Of a DNA stretch of 64,000 nucleotides, positions 54,442-62,451 are shown one piece after another. Below the pieces are notes generated by a model. The model was given only the letters and a program-made list of their open reading frames with translations, was not told the DNA's origin and did not search any database. A program made the translations under genes and the position numbers. Source of the stretch: Marivivens sp. (GTDB lineage: Bacteria; Pseudomonadota; Alphaproteobacteria; Rhodobacterales; Rhodobacteraceae); the NCBI GenBank assembly GCA_024642115.1, contig JAHEBU010000009.1, forward strand, positions 124,001-188,000. The letters are read 5' to 3'. Position 1 is the stretch's first letter, and each line of letters opens with the position of its first letter.

Positions 54442-55593
54442 TTGACCAGCCGCCTCATCCAGATCGCAGGCGCCGGGTTGTCCGGATCGGTTCTGGCGCG
54501 GCAGCTGGCCGAGGCGGGATTTGAAGTGACCGTTTATGAAACCCGCGACCATGTCGCCGGGAATTGTCACACCGAACGTGACGCGGACACGGGCGTCATG
54601 GTCCACCGCTATGGCCCGCATATATTTCATACGTCCGACTGCGAGGTCTGGGACTATGTGAACCAGTTCGCGTCATTCCAGCCATACAAGCATCGGGTTC
54701 GCGCCAAAGCCGGTGGACAGGTCTATTCCCTTCCGATCAATCTTGGGACCATCAATCAGTTCTATGGCACCGCGATGTCACCGGCAGAGGCGGAAAGTTT
54801 CATTGCCGGTCAGGCGGTGCGGATCAGTGATCCGCAAAGCTTTGAAGATCTGGCGCTGGCGATGGTCGGCCCCGACCTGTACCGGACCTTTTTCAAGGGC
54901 TACACGGAAAAGCACTGGGGTCGATCTCCGCGCGAATTGCCTGCTTCCATCCTCAAGCGGTTGCCGATGCGGTTCAACTATGACGATGCCTATTTCGATC
55001 ACACCTGGCAGGGACTTCCGACCGGCGGCTATACCGCGATGGTCGAGGCGATGCTGGACCATCCGCGTATCACGCTCAAGTTGTTAGCCAGGCTGACGCG
55101 GGCTGACCAAATTTCGGGCGGTCATGTGTTCTGGTCTGGCCCGCTGGACGCCTATTTCGATTATGAACTTGGGCGATTGGCATATCGCACGCTCGATTTT
55201 CAGACTGAACGGGTCGTCGGCGACTTTCAGGGGTGCCCGGTGATGAACTACTGCGATCCAGAGGTGCCGTATACCCGGATCACAGAACACAAGCATTTTT
55301 CGCCTTGGGAGCACCACGCCGATACCATCGTCACGCGAGAAACTAGCCGCGCTTGCGAGCCGGATGATATCCCCTACTATCCTGTCCGGCTGGTCGAGGA
55401 AAAGGCAATGCTGTCAAACTATGTCCGCCGTGCCGCCCAGACACAGGCTATCACGTTTGTTGGCAGGCTGGGAACGTATCGCTATCTGGATATGGATGTT
55501 TGTATCCGCGAGGCGCTGACGACGGCCTCCGCCTTTCTAGAGGCAGAGGCGCAGGGCCAAATCTTGGGCCCCTTCCTGTCCGACCCTCTTTAG
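54442..55593 (+). CDS. glf: UDP-galactopyranose mutase
   Basis: Flavoenzyme converting UDP-galactopyranose to UDP-galactofuranose. FAD loop IQIAGAGLSGSVLARQLAEAGFEVTVYETRDHVAGNCHT; MVHRYGPHIFHTSDCEVWDYVNQFASFQPYKHRV; FKGYTEKHWGRSPRELPASILKRLP; YTRITEHKHFSPWE; FVGRLGTYRYLDMDVCIREAL. The family core begins right after the TTG at 54442, giving 383 residues; an ATG at 54400 would overlap the previous gene by 38 bases. Suggests galactofuranose in the surface glycan. Confidence 0.94.
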   Translation: MTSRLIQIAGAGLSGSVLARQLAEAGFEVTVYETRDHVAGNCHTERDADTGVMVHRYGPHIFHTSDCEVWDYVNQFASFQPYKHRVRAKAGGQVYSLPINLGTINQFYGTAMSPAEAESFIAGQAVRISDPQSFEDLALAMVGPDLYRTFFKGYTEKHWGRSPRELPASILKRLPMRFNYDDAYFDHTWQGLPTGGYTAMVEAMLDHPRITLKLLARLTRADQISGGHVFWSGPLDAYFDYELGRLAYRTLDFQTERVVGDFQGCPVMNYCDPEVPYTRITEHKHFSPWEHHADTIVTRETSRACEPDDIPYYPVRLVEEKAMLSNYVRRAAQTQAITFVGRLGTYRYLDMDVCIREALTTASAFLEAEAQGQILGPFLSDPL

Positions 55594-55886
55594 CGGCCGG
55601 GCAGGCGGACCCGACCGTCTCTCGAGATGGTGATCGGCTTGGGGTCAAGTTGTTCTGGTGCGGCATCTGCGGCGTAGGGCAGCACGATCCGAAGGTGAAG
55701 TTTGCCGCGCTTGTCCCGATACGGATCCGCCGCCAGCCAGTCCACGCCACGATCCTCCAAAGGAACTGTGCACAATGGGGGAATGTCGCCAAAATCGTGT
55801 ATTTCGCCGTTGACGATCAGGGCGGTCGCCTTGCGCGCCATGTCCAGCGGTTTGTCGGACCGGATCGGGGAAAAGGTCAGCTTCAT
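55590..55886 (-). CDS. Small conserved protein paired with DUF2793 protein
   Basis: 98 residues: MKLTFSPIRSDKPLDMARKA, then TALIVNGEIHDFGDIPPL, and KLHLRIVLPYAADAAPEQL ... KPITISRDGRVRLPGR. No signal or membrane segment. Small beta-rich proteins of this kind are common beside phage-tail modules in Rhodobacteraceae. It follows the DUF2793 gene by 11 bases on the same strand and is probably its partner. Overlaps the glf stop by 4 bases. Function not established. Confidence 0.72.
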   Translation of the reverse strand: MKLTFSPIRSDKPLDMARKATALIVNGEIHDFGDIPPLCTVPLEDRGVDWLAADPYRDKRGKLHLRIVLPYAADAAPEQLDPKPITISRDGRVRLPGR

Positions 55887-55897
55887 GCGTTCGCTCC

Positions 55898-57019
55898 CTA
55901 GAACCAGCGGCCAAAGGCCATGGTGGCGTTGTTGCTGATCGTCCCGGTAACGGATCCGGTGCCGGCGGCTGGATAGACCGCCATTTTTACCGTCGTCGTG
56001 CTAGGAGCCGTGATTGCCCCCCAGCACGACACTTGCTGCCGCCCGATCCCGACCCAGTCGGCTGCCACGAGGCTCAGATAGAACGAAACGGACGGGGCTG
56101 CCGAAAAGGCGGCCGGAAACGTCCACCATTCTTCAAGAGTAGTCGCCGCCGCCGCCGTGACGACAAAGTTCGGGCGCCAGCAGATTTGCGTCCCGTCGGC
56201 CCATCTGGTGTAGTGTCCGTTGCTGTTCTGGCCGCGTTCGATCACCGCCCCTGTCGGGACGCCGCCGGACTGGGTGACAGAGCCAAGGATTGTGCCACGC
56301 CCATATCCCCAGTCTGCCCGCATCAGCCGACCGGCTGTGGTATCAGTCTGGCTTTGTTGGACGGCCAGGCCGGTGATTTTGAACGGGGTCGAAAGTTCGC
56401 TGGCAACGGGATCAAGGTTGAGTGCGGTCTGCCAGGCGGAGCCGTTCGCGCTGACCTTGACCGAAAAGGCGTTCGTCCCGGACAGACCCATTTCGGCATG
56501 GCCGACGAAACCCGACTGGAACAGCAACGATGCGGTATCGGTGGTGTTGGCCTTGTTGACCTTGATCTGGTGGCCGGCACCCGCGTTATTGAACAGGGAC
56601 GCGGTCGAACTCACCGACAGACGATTGACCGTGTCCCAGCCCGATTGAATGCCCACCCCCGCGACGTTCGTGAGGTTAGGCATCACTGCCGTCCACGTCC
56701 CGTTCTTGAACACCATCAGCCGATCCAGGGTCAAATCCCAGGCGCGGGACCCATCCCGCGCGTCCAGAAACAGCCAGCCCCCGCCGCTGAAAACGGCAAT
56801 CTTGCCTTCTTGGCCCGTCCAGTCGCCAGATGGCGACCCGCCAAGCACGTAGATGTCCCCCTCTTGCGGAAGAGCGGGAGGAGCGACGCTGTAAAACCCG
56901 AGGACGGCCATCTGCACCAGGGCGTCAAGACGTTCCAGCGCCTCGTTATGGGTGACGTGTTTCTGAGCCTGAGATTGCAGGAGATAGGGGAGATTGAGCC
57001 TTGGCGAGGTGTCAGACAT
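55898..57019 (-). CDS. DUF2793 tail-fibre-like protein, possible GTA head spike
   Basis: 373 residues from the ATG at 57019 with GGAG 6 bases upstream. The N-terminal DUF2793 unit reads PRLNLPYLLQSQAQKHVTHNEALERLDALVQ, with LPQEGDIYVLGGSPSGDWTGQEGKIAVFSGGGWLFL following. The rest is beta-rich and fibre-like, including GTILGSVTQSGGVPTGAVIE, RGQNSNGHYTRWADGTQICW and a C-terminal domain ending MAFGRWF, as in phage tail fibres. No signal peptide. In R. capsulatus, gene transfer agent head spikes (GhsA/GhsB) are coded outside the main GTA cluster, beside capsule genes, and bind the capsule; the position here is alike. Confidence 0.8.
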   Translation of the reverse strand: MSDTSPRLNLPYLLQSQAQKHVTHNEALERLDALVQMAVLGFYSVAPPALPQEGDIYVLGGSPSGDWTGQEGKIAVFSGGGWLFLDARDGSRAWDLTLDRLMVFKNGTWTAVMPNLTNVAGVGIQSGWDTVNRLSVSSTASLFNNAGAGHQIKVNKANTTDTASLLFQSGFVGHAEMGLSGTNAFSVKVSANGSAWQTALNLDPVASELSTPFKITGLAVQQSQTDTTAGRLMRADWGYGRGTILGSVTQSGGVPTGAVIERGQNSNGHYTRWADGTQICWRPNFVVTAAAATTLEEWWTFPAAFSAAPSVSFYLSLVAADWVGIGRQQVSCWGAITAPSTTTVKMAVYPAAGTGSVTGTISNNATMAFGRWF

Positions 57020-57270
57020 CAGACGCTCCAATGATTGCCGGTTGGCTCATTGAGGTAGATAGGAATGGTTAACGGCATCAAACCCCACCGCGCGCTGGTT
57101 TAGAAAGTGTCAACTCGGTCGAGCAGGAGGATGGTTTCCGCGGCACTTTGCCCAGGCTTCCGTCGTCGGCGCAAAGTCGATCTAAAATCCCTTTGCAATC
57201 CTCGTGCATTGCGACCCGCATCAGGGCATGGCAAGTCTGAGTTGAACGAGACCAGAAGGACCGCACCTCA

Positions 57271-60200
57271 ATGCAAATCGACAACTTCGAGGTCAAATCC
57301 TATCCGGCGATTGATACGATGGGGACGAGTTCCGGGTCTCACCCCCTACGCGTCTGTATCGTCACCGAAGAGATCATCGGCCCCGTCAGAAACGGCGGCA
57401 TCGCATCGACCTATTACCACCTCTCAAAAGGTTTGGCGGCCAACGGTCATGATGTTCACGTCCTGTTTCTCAAGGGGCCGATCGTTCAGGACGAGACGCC
57501 CGAGCATTGGGTCCGGCATTTTGCCGAGTTTGGTGTCACTCTCCACTATCTTCAATTCGCGAACCGTCCTTGCTGGGGTGCCAGCGTCGAGTGGCAGGAC
57601 CGGTTTGCCGCAGCCTATCAGTGGTTGCGAGATCAAGACCCGTTTGACGTCATCCACACCTCTGAATGGCGGGGCGGGACACTGTATGCGCTGATGGCCA
57701 AACGGTTGGGTCTTGCGTTTCAGGAGACCCTGTTTCTGGTCAAGACCTCGTCGCCGCACATCTGGAACCGCCATTATCAAATGCAACCGATCGAACGGCG
57801 CGAACTGGTTCTTGCTGCCTATGCCGAACAAAAATGCGTCGAACTTGCGGATGTGGTCATCGGCGGGTCGGCCCACCTGATCACGTTCATGGACCAGATC
57901 GGTTATAAACTGCCAGCCGCCAATGTCTTTGTGCAGCCCAACATCGTCGATTTTTCAAAAGTCATCGTGACAGACCTGCGACCCCCGCGCAAACCGGGCG
58001 ATCTGGTCCGGTCCAGGGAACTGATCTTTTTTGGACGCCTTGAGGGTCGCAAGGGCATTGAGATGTTCTGTAACGCCATGGACATTCTGACCGAGCGCGG
58101 CGTGTTGCCGGAAAAGGTCAGTTTCATGGGCAAATGGGGCGCGCCGCTGGCCACTCAAAGCGGTATGAAGGTCGAGGAGTATCTCGAGACGAAGTCCGCC
58201 GCCTGGAGTTTTCCTGTCACGATCATCACCGACAAGAACCAGCCCGAAGCGCTGAGCCACATGTGTTCGCGCGACATGATCGCTGTCATGCCCTCACTTA
58301 TCGAAAACTCGACCATGGCGGTCTATGAGGCGCTGGAAAACAACATCCCCTTCATTGCAACAGGCGTTGGCGGGACGCCCGAACTGATTGACCCGGCCGA
58401 TCATGCCTTCAGTCTGGTCGAGCCCAAGGCGACCGCACTGGCGGACCAGCTTGAACGGGTGCTGCGTGACGGGCAGGTCATCGCAAGATCCAGCTTTTCG
58501 AACGCCCACAACCTCGAGGTCTGGTACGGTTTCCATGCCTATATCGGCGAATTGATTAAGAATCGCGGCCGACGCGGGGCCATTGAGATGCTCACTGCGG
58601 GCGTTGACCATCCGGGCGATCCAGTATCCTCGATCAGTCACGTCGTATTGGTTCGGCGGGGGGATGACCTGAACATGCTGGTCAAGGCTGTTCTGACCGA
58701 TCCGCCCGATCAGGTTGTCTTTGGGGTGAACGACGCGGCGATGCGGTCCCAAGTGCTTGCCGCAGTCACCCAATTGGAGGCGGCCGGAGTTGATGCCTCC
58801 GTGGTCGAATGTATCGGCTATTCTGCGGGGGATGCGCTGAACAGGATCGTTCAGGCCCAGACTTGCGATGCGATGGTGGTGGGCCACGGGGTCGATGTCA
58901 TCCCGCTCGAGGGCTTTTATAGTGCTGCGCGGATGGGGCTGACTCATCGCCCCGACTGCTTGTTCACGACGTTTTTTCAAAGCGATGGAAACGTGATGGG
59001 AATGCCTGTGGGCGGCGATGTGGCGTCGCAATTCCTGTCGGCGCGGGCCTATGGTCCAGAATTTTTTGCCATGCGTCGGCAAACATACGATCGAAACGGG
59101 CCCTTTGAACCCTACGACGTCACGGCAGGTATCCTGCATGAATACGTCACGCGCGTGGTCGAAAACGGACCAGACGACCTACTGGTCTATCCCGAAGAAC
59201 TGCTCAAATGGCCCGACGCGCAAGGCAAGGGGCAGGCACTTGCTGCGGACTCGGTCTATTCCTACCTCAAGGCCAAGCCGCTGATCGACCGTGGCACTCT
59301 TTCTGAACGCAAGATCATGCTTGCCGCTTTGCACCAGGCAAGCGGTGGAGGCGGCGCGATGGGGGAAAACGTCCTGCGAGATGGGGGGCGAGACGAAGAG
59401 ACCGACCTGTGGCTCATGCCCGTCGACTGGGATCGTGATGAAATCTCGCAAGCGATGAAGCGGGCACTTGTCGTCGGACTGGACGAAGCTGAAGGGGAAC
59501 TCCTGCTTTACGCGCGTGGCCCGGGCGAGCGCCGCCTGTCCGTCCGCGACCATTCGGTGGACATTGATTTGGTGCAGGCAATCGGCGATCCAGGCCGTGA
59601 AAACTATGTCACTCTGCATCGGTTCGTGCTGCCGGAAACCTGGGAGGCCGGCTCGTCCTTTCCGTTGAGTTGGGCAATTTATCAAGACGAACAGAAAGTT
59701 CGGAACCAGTTTCTGCGGATCAACAAGATCGGCGTTCGCACCCTTGCCCTTACCGCGCGGAATACGATCTTGTCCAAAGCTGCGATGCAGTCGATCCTTA
59801 ACCGGCAACTAGAAGCGTTTCTGGTCGAATCGGCCTTGGAAAGCAGCCCGATTTCCCAATCCGTCCTGCGCGCCGAGATTATGGGTTTGCGTGATCAACA
59901 GACCAGCATTGATGCCATTCTTGCAATGACCGGACAAGATGACAGATCGACCTCTGATCTATTGCAGGATGGAAATGATGCGGAACAGACTGACAAAGGT
60001 CACTCTGACAATCCTCAGAACACGACCAAGGCTTTGAACGTCGGCACCAATATCGACGACCTTCTTGAACTAGCACAAATGACCGGTCGTGGCCTGATTG
60101 AACGTAAAAGTCTTACTCAGCGCAGCATCGCCCTCATGCAACAACTGGCTGCCTCCGAGCCTTCAACTCAGGGCGATATTCGGTCCCATCTGGCCCCTTG

Positions 60201-60525
60201 TGGGGATAATGAAATCTGGGCCGAAAATGGCTGGTTGACCGGCTGGGCATGGGATCGAGCCGACCGTGACAGAATACTGCATGTTGCGGTCATGCAAAAT
60301 GATCGCCCGATTTTTGTCGTGACGGCCGATATCCATGTGCCGGCTTTGGGTCGACGGACACCGGGATTGGAAAGGCACGGTTTTAGAATTCCGATTCTTG
60401 GAGTTTTTCTGACACCCGGCCGGGGCGACCTTTCGCTTCTCATCTGGGAAAACCGAGCCGTTATCAGAAACGGAACACTTCGCGCGATCGAAGGTGACCA
60501 GCCTACGCTAGAGGTCATTCTGTGA
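57271..60525 (+). CDS. Large multidomain glycosyltransferase (GT4 plus GT2-like plus C-terminal domain)
   Basis: 1084 residues. The GT4 part (about 25-420) starts LRVCIVTEEIIGPVRNGGIASTYYHLSKGLAANGHDV and ends RELIFFGRLEGRKGIEMFCNAMDIL, IENSTMAVYEALENNIPFIATGVGGTPELI. A second, GT2-like unit (about 450-720) shows VVLVRRGDDLNMLVKAVLTDPPD and MVVGHGVDVIPLEGFYSAARM. The last ~100 residues hold a domain GWAWDRADRDRILHVAVMQNDRPIFVVTADIHVPALGRRTPGLERHGFRIPI, seen in other alphaproteobacterial glycosyltransferases. Strain-specific chain assembly is likely; substrates unknown. Start ATG 57271 with AAGGA 12 bases before. The 251-base gap to the DUF2793 gene holds nothing I can assign. Confidence 0.87.
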   Translation: MQIDNFEVKSYPAIDTMGTSSGSHPLRVCIVTEEIIGPVRNGGIASTYYHLSKGLAANGHDVHVLFLKGPIVQDETPEHWVRHFAEFGVTLHYLQFANRPCWGASVEWQDRFAAAYQWLRDQDPFDVIHTSEWRGGTLYALMAKRLGLAFQETLFLVKTSSPHIWNRHYQMQPIERRELVLAAYAEQKCVELADVVIGGSAHLITFMDQIGYKLPAANVFVQPNIVDFSKVIVTDLRPPRKPGDLVRSRELIFFGRLEGRKGIEMFCNAMDILTERGVLPEKVSFMGKWGAPLATQSGMKVEEYLETKSAAWSFPVTIITDKNQPEALSHMCSRDMIAVMPSLIENSTMAVYEALENNIPFIATGVGGTPELIDPADHAFSLVEPKATALADQLERVLRDGQVIARSSFSNAHNLEVWYGFHAYIGELIKNRGRRGAIEMLTAGVDHPGDPVSSISHVVLVRRGDDLNMLVKAVLTDPPDQVVFGVNDAAMRSQVLAAVTQLEAAGVDASVVECIGYSAGDALNRIVQAQTCDAMVVGHGVDVIPLEGFYSAARMGLTHRPDCLFTTFFQSDGNVMGMPVGGDVASQFLSARAYGPEFFAMRRQTYDRNGPFEPYDVTAGILHEYVTRVVENGPDDLLVYPEELLKWPDAQGKGQALAADSVYSYLKAKPLIDRGTLSERKIMLAALHQASGGGGAMGENVLRDGGRDEETDLWLMPVDWDRDEISQAMKRALVVGLDEAEGELLLYARGPGERRLSVRDHSVDIDLVQAIGDPGRENYVTLHRFVLPETWEAGSSFPLSWAIYQDEQKVRNQFLRINKIGVRTLALTARNTILSKAAMQSILNRQLEAFLVESALESSPISQSVLRAEIMGLRDQQTSIDAILAMTGQDDRSTSDLLQDGNDAEQTDKGHSDNPQNTTKALNVGTNIDDLLELAQMTGRGLIERKSLTQRSIALMQQLAASEPSTQGDIRSHLAPCGDNEIWAENGWLTGWAWDRADRDRILHVAVMQNDRPIFVVTADIHVPALGRRTPGLERHGFRIPILGVFLTPGRGDLSLLIWENRAVIRNGTLRAIEGDQPTLEVIL

Positions 60526-60728
60526 GAAAACCTTGTGACCAAAAACGGTTTGAAAAGAAGAAGATCATGAGCAGAGTCAGGTGGATGCTCCATAGCGTTT
60601 CAGCTGTCGTGATCGGTAGTAAATCATACCGTATCCTTGGTCTGAAAAGTATCTTTGTTTGCAATGACGCCAACCGCGATGGCGGAAGGTTTTCAAGACA
60701 ACCGATGTTCTTGGAGAGGATGAGATGA
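60522..60728 (+). CDS. Possible coupled 68-residue protein
   Basis: Weak candidate. A GTG at 60522 overlaps the preceding glycosyltransferase stop and its TGA overlaps the ATG of the next gene, giving overlap at both ends. The product is basic (MRKPCDQKRFEKKKIMSRVR start, then SVSAVVIGSKSYRILGLKSI). No family recognised and the composition is unlike its neighbours; chance is quite possible. Confidence 0.25.
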   Translation: MRKPCDQKRFEKKKIMSRVRWMLHSVSAVVIGSKSYRILGLKSIFVCNDANRDGGRFSRQPMFLERMR

Positions 60729-62104
60729 CGTCGACAGAACCGGCGCAGGGAAATCCGACCCTTGAAGCCGCAAAAGATGCCATTGCTCGTCGTGATTGGG
60801 TGTTGGCTCGACACATTCTCACTTCGTTGGTTCAGGAACGGTCGAATGGGACCGCGGCCTTTTTCATGGCGCGGGTCGAAGTCGAAGAAGGCAATCCTGA
60901 CGCCGCTGAACCCTGGCTTGACGCATTCCTTGAGACGCGACCGAACCACGCAGGAGGCCGCGTTCTGAAAGCACGCGTGCATTTGCTTCGGGACGAGCCA
61001 GGTAAAGCCAAAGCTGAAGCGTTTGCGGCACTCGACATAGAGCCAAATCATGCTCTGGCGCTTCGTATTCTGTCTGACATTGCCAACCAAAAGGCATCGA
61101 CCATCGTTCGCGATCTGATCAAAACTATCGACAATTGGTACCTCAAGGCGCGAGAAAATGGTCCAACTCCGGCGGTGATCGAGGCGGCGAAAAAACTTAC
61201 CCGGATCGAGCCTGGTCTGGATTGGAACGAGGATCCTGTTCAGGCCAAGGTCGCCTATTTCTGCTTTGCGCCCGATATTGACGCAGCGCTGCAAAACTAC
61301 GACGCCGAACTGATCGAAGTGTCCACTCGCTTCGACTATATCACCTGGCCCAAACGGATTCAGGAGCATGTTCGCGGCAAGTCGGTCATTGATGTCGGCT
61401 GCGGGTTCGGCGGCTATGGGATGGGATTTCTGGTCGCTGGGGCCAAGGATTATGCTGGTTTGGACCCGGTGATGAAACTGGACAGTACCCGAGCCAAGAA
61501 CAAGCGGACGCGGACATGGTCCGATATGGGTGTAACGCCGGATGATATCGTGAAGGCCCTACCGGCCATCCGCCTGTTAGAAGGCATATCCGAGGATCTG
61601 TCCTTTGACGAAAAATTCGACACCATCGCCCTTAACAACGTCACCGAACACCTGATTCAGCTGGATGAAGTGTTTGCCGGCCTTGTGCCATTGTGCAAAT
61701 CGGACGCCTCAATCGTCTACCTGCACCACAATTTCTATGGCTGGAACGGTCATCACTTTAGCCCAAACCGCCCCGCACAGCTGGATGAAAACGATGCCGC
61801 GCACAAGCTTGTCTATGATTGGCGTCACATTGACTTGGCCCAGGATCTGCCCGCCGATCATTACTTCAAGACGCACCTGAACCGCGTCCGGCTGGATGAG
61901 ATCCGGTCGATCACGGACAAGTATTTTGATGTCGAGACTTGGCAGGAGATACCGTCGTCCAAGGAAACGCTGGCCAGACTTACCCCCGACATTCTCGACC
62001 GACTGCGTACCTTCATGCCCGATATTCAGGAACGGGAGCTTACAACAAATGCCGTGCTTTGCGTTGCCAGACCCAAACCGGATGACGCCAAGAGCTCGGC
62101 TTGA
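60725..62104 (+). CDS. TPR-like N-terminus fused to SAM-dependent methyltransferase
   Basis: 459 residues. N-terminal TPR-like helices (about 10-135): DAIARRDWVLARHILTSLVQ, EEGNPDAAEPWLDAFLETRPNHAGGRVLKARVHLLRDEPGKAKAEAFAALDIEPNHALALRIL. The methyltransferase starts at about 215: KSVIDVGCGFGGYGMGFLVAGAKDYAGLDP (motif I), FDTIALNNVTEHLIQLDEVFAGLVPLC, then VYLHHNFYGWNGHHFSPNRP. This type methylates sugars or is fused to glycan assembly proteins. Substrate unknown. GAGAGGATGAG precedes the ATG. Confidence 0.85.
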   Translation: MTSTEPAQGNPTLEAAKDAIARRDWVLARHILTSLVQERSNGTAAFFMARVEVEEGNPDAAEPWLDAFLETRPNHAGGRVLKARVHLLRDEPGKAKAEAFAALDIEPNHALALRILSDIANQKASTIVRDLIKTIDNWYLKARENGPTPAVIEAAKKLTRIEPGLDWNEDPVQAKVAYFCFAPDIDAALQNYDAELIEVSTRFDYITWPKRIQEHVRGKSVIDVGCGFGGYGMGFLVAGAKDYAGLDPVMKLDSTRAKNKRTRTWSDMGVTPDDIVKALPAIRLLEGISEDLSFDEKFDTIALNNVTEHLIQLDEVFAGLVPLCKSDASIVYLHHNFYGWNGHHFSPNRPAQLDENDAAHKLVYDWRHIDLAQDLPADHYFKTHLNRVRLDEIRSITDKYFDVETWQEIPSSKETLARLTPDILDRLRTFMPDIQERELTTNAVLCVARPKPDDAKSSA

Positions 62105-62184
62105 AAGTCCACCAGTCAACACCAGCCTGAGTTTTTGACCCGCGCTGATACCAAGTGATCCATTGCCTCGAAAGGATAAATCAG

Positions 62185-62376
62185 ATGAACGGAGACGACA
62201 TGAATACGAAGCCAAATTCGAACGTGACTGAACTTGAAGCGTTGATCGACAAGGCAGAGCGGAACGAGCTTCGCGCGCGTGATGCCGAGGCACGGCTTCG
62301 GATCATCGAGGCCGAAATTGCCATCTTTCACAAGCGCAAGGAATTGCTCGAGCTAAAGGTCGAAGAGGGCAACTAG
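62185..62376 (+). CDS. Small coiled-coil protein
   Basis: 63 residues (ATG 62185 with AAGGA 9 bases upstream; ATG 62200 with GGAG is an alternative). After a polar start, ELEALIDKAERNELRARDAEARLRIIEAEIAIFHKRKELLELKVEEG is a continuous heptad helix. Not recognised; may assemble with a glycan-pathway partner. It stands 80 bases downstream of the methyltransferase gene. Confidence 0.65.
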   Translation: MNGDDMNTKPNSNVTELEALIDKAERNELRARDAEARLRIIEAEIAIFHKRKELLELKVEEGN

Positions 62377-62410
62377 GACCTGCCACTGTGCGGCGGCATA
62401 TTTTGGCTGC

Positions 62411-62437
62411 TGTCCCACAATCCCTGACGGTGGGACG
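62411..62437. terminator. Hairpin between converging genes
   Basis: GTCCCAC (62412-62418) pairs with GTGGGAC (62430-62436) across an 11-base loop, between the coiled-coil gene and the converging glycosyltransferase. No T run follows, so terminator function is uncertain. Confidence 0.35.
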
Positions 62438-62451
62438 CCTGAGGGTTCGAC

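Noticed and set aside
60515-61369. 284-codon minus-strand frame over the methyltransferase start
   Set aside because: Overlaps the TPR-methyltransferase gene, no ribosome site or family features.
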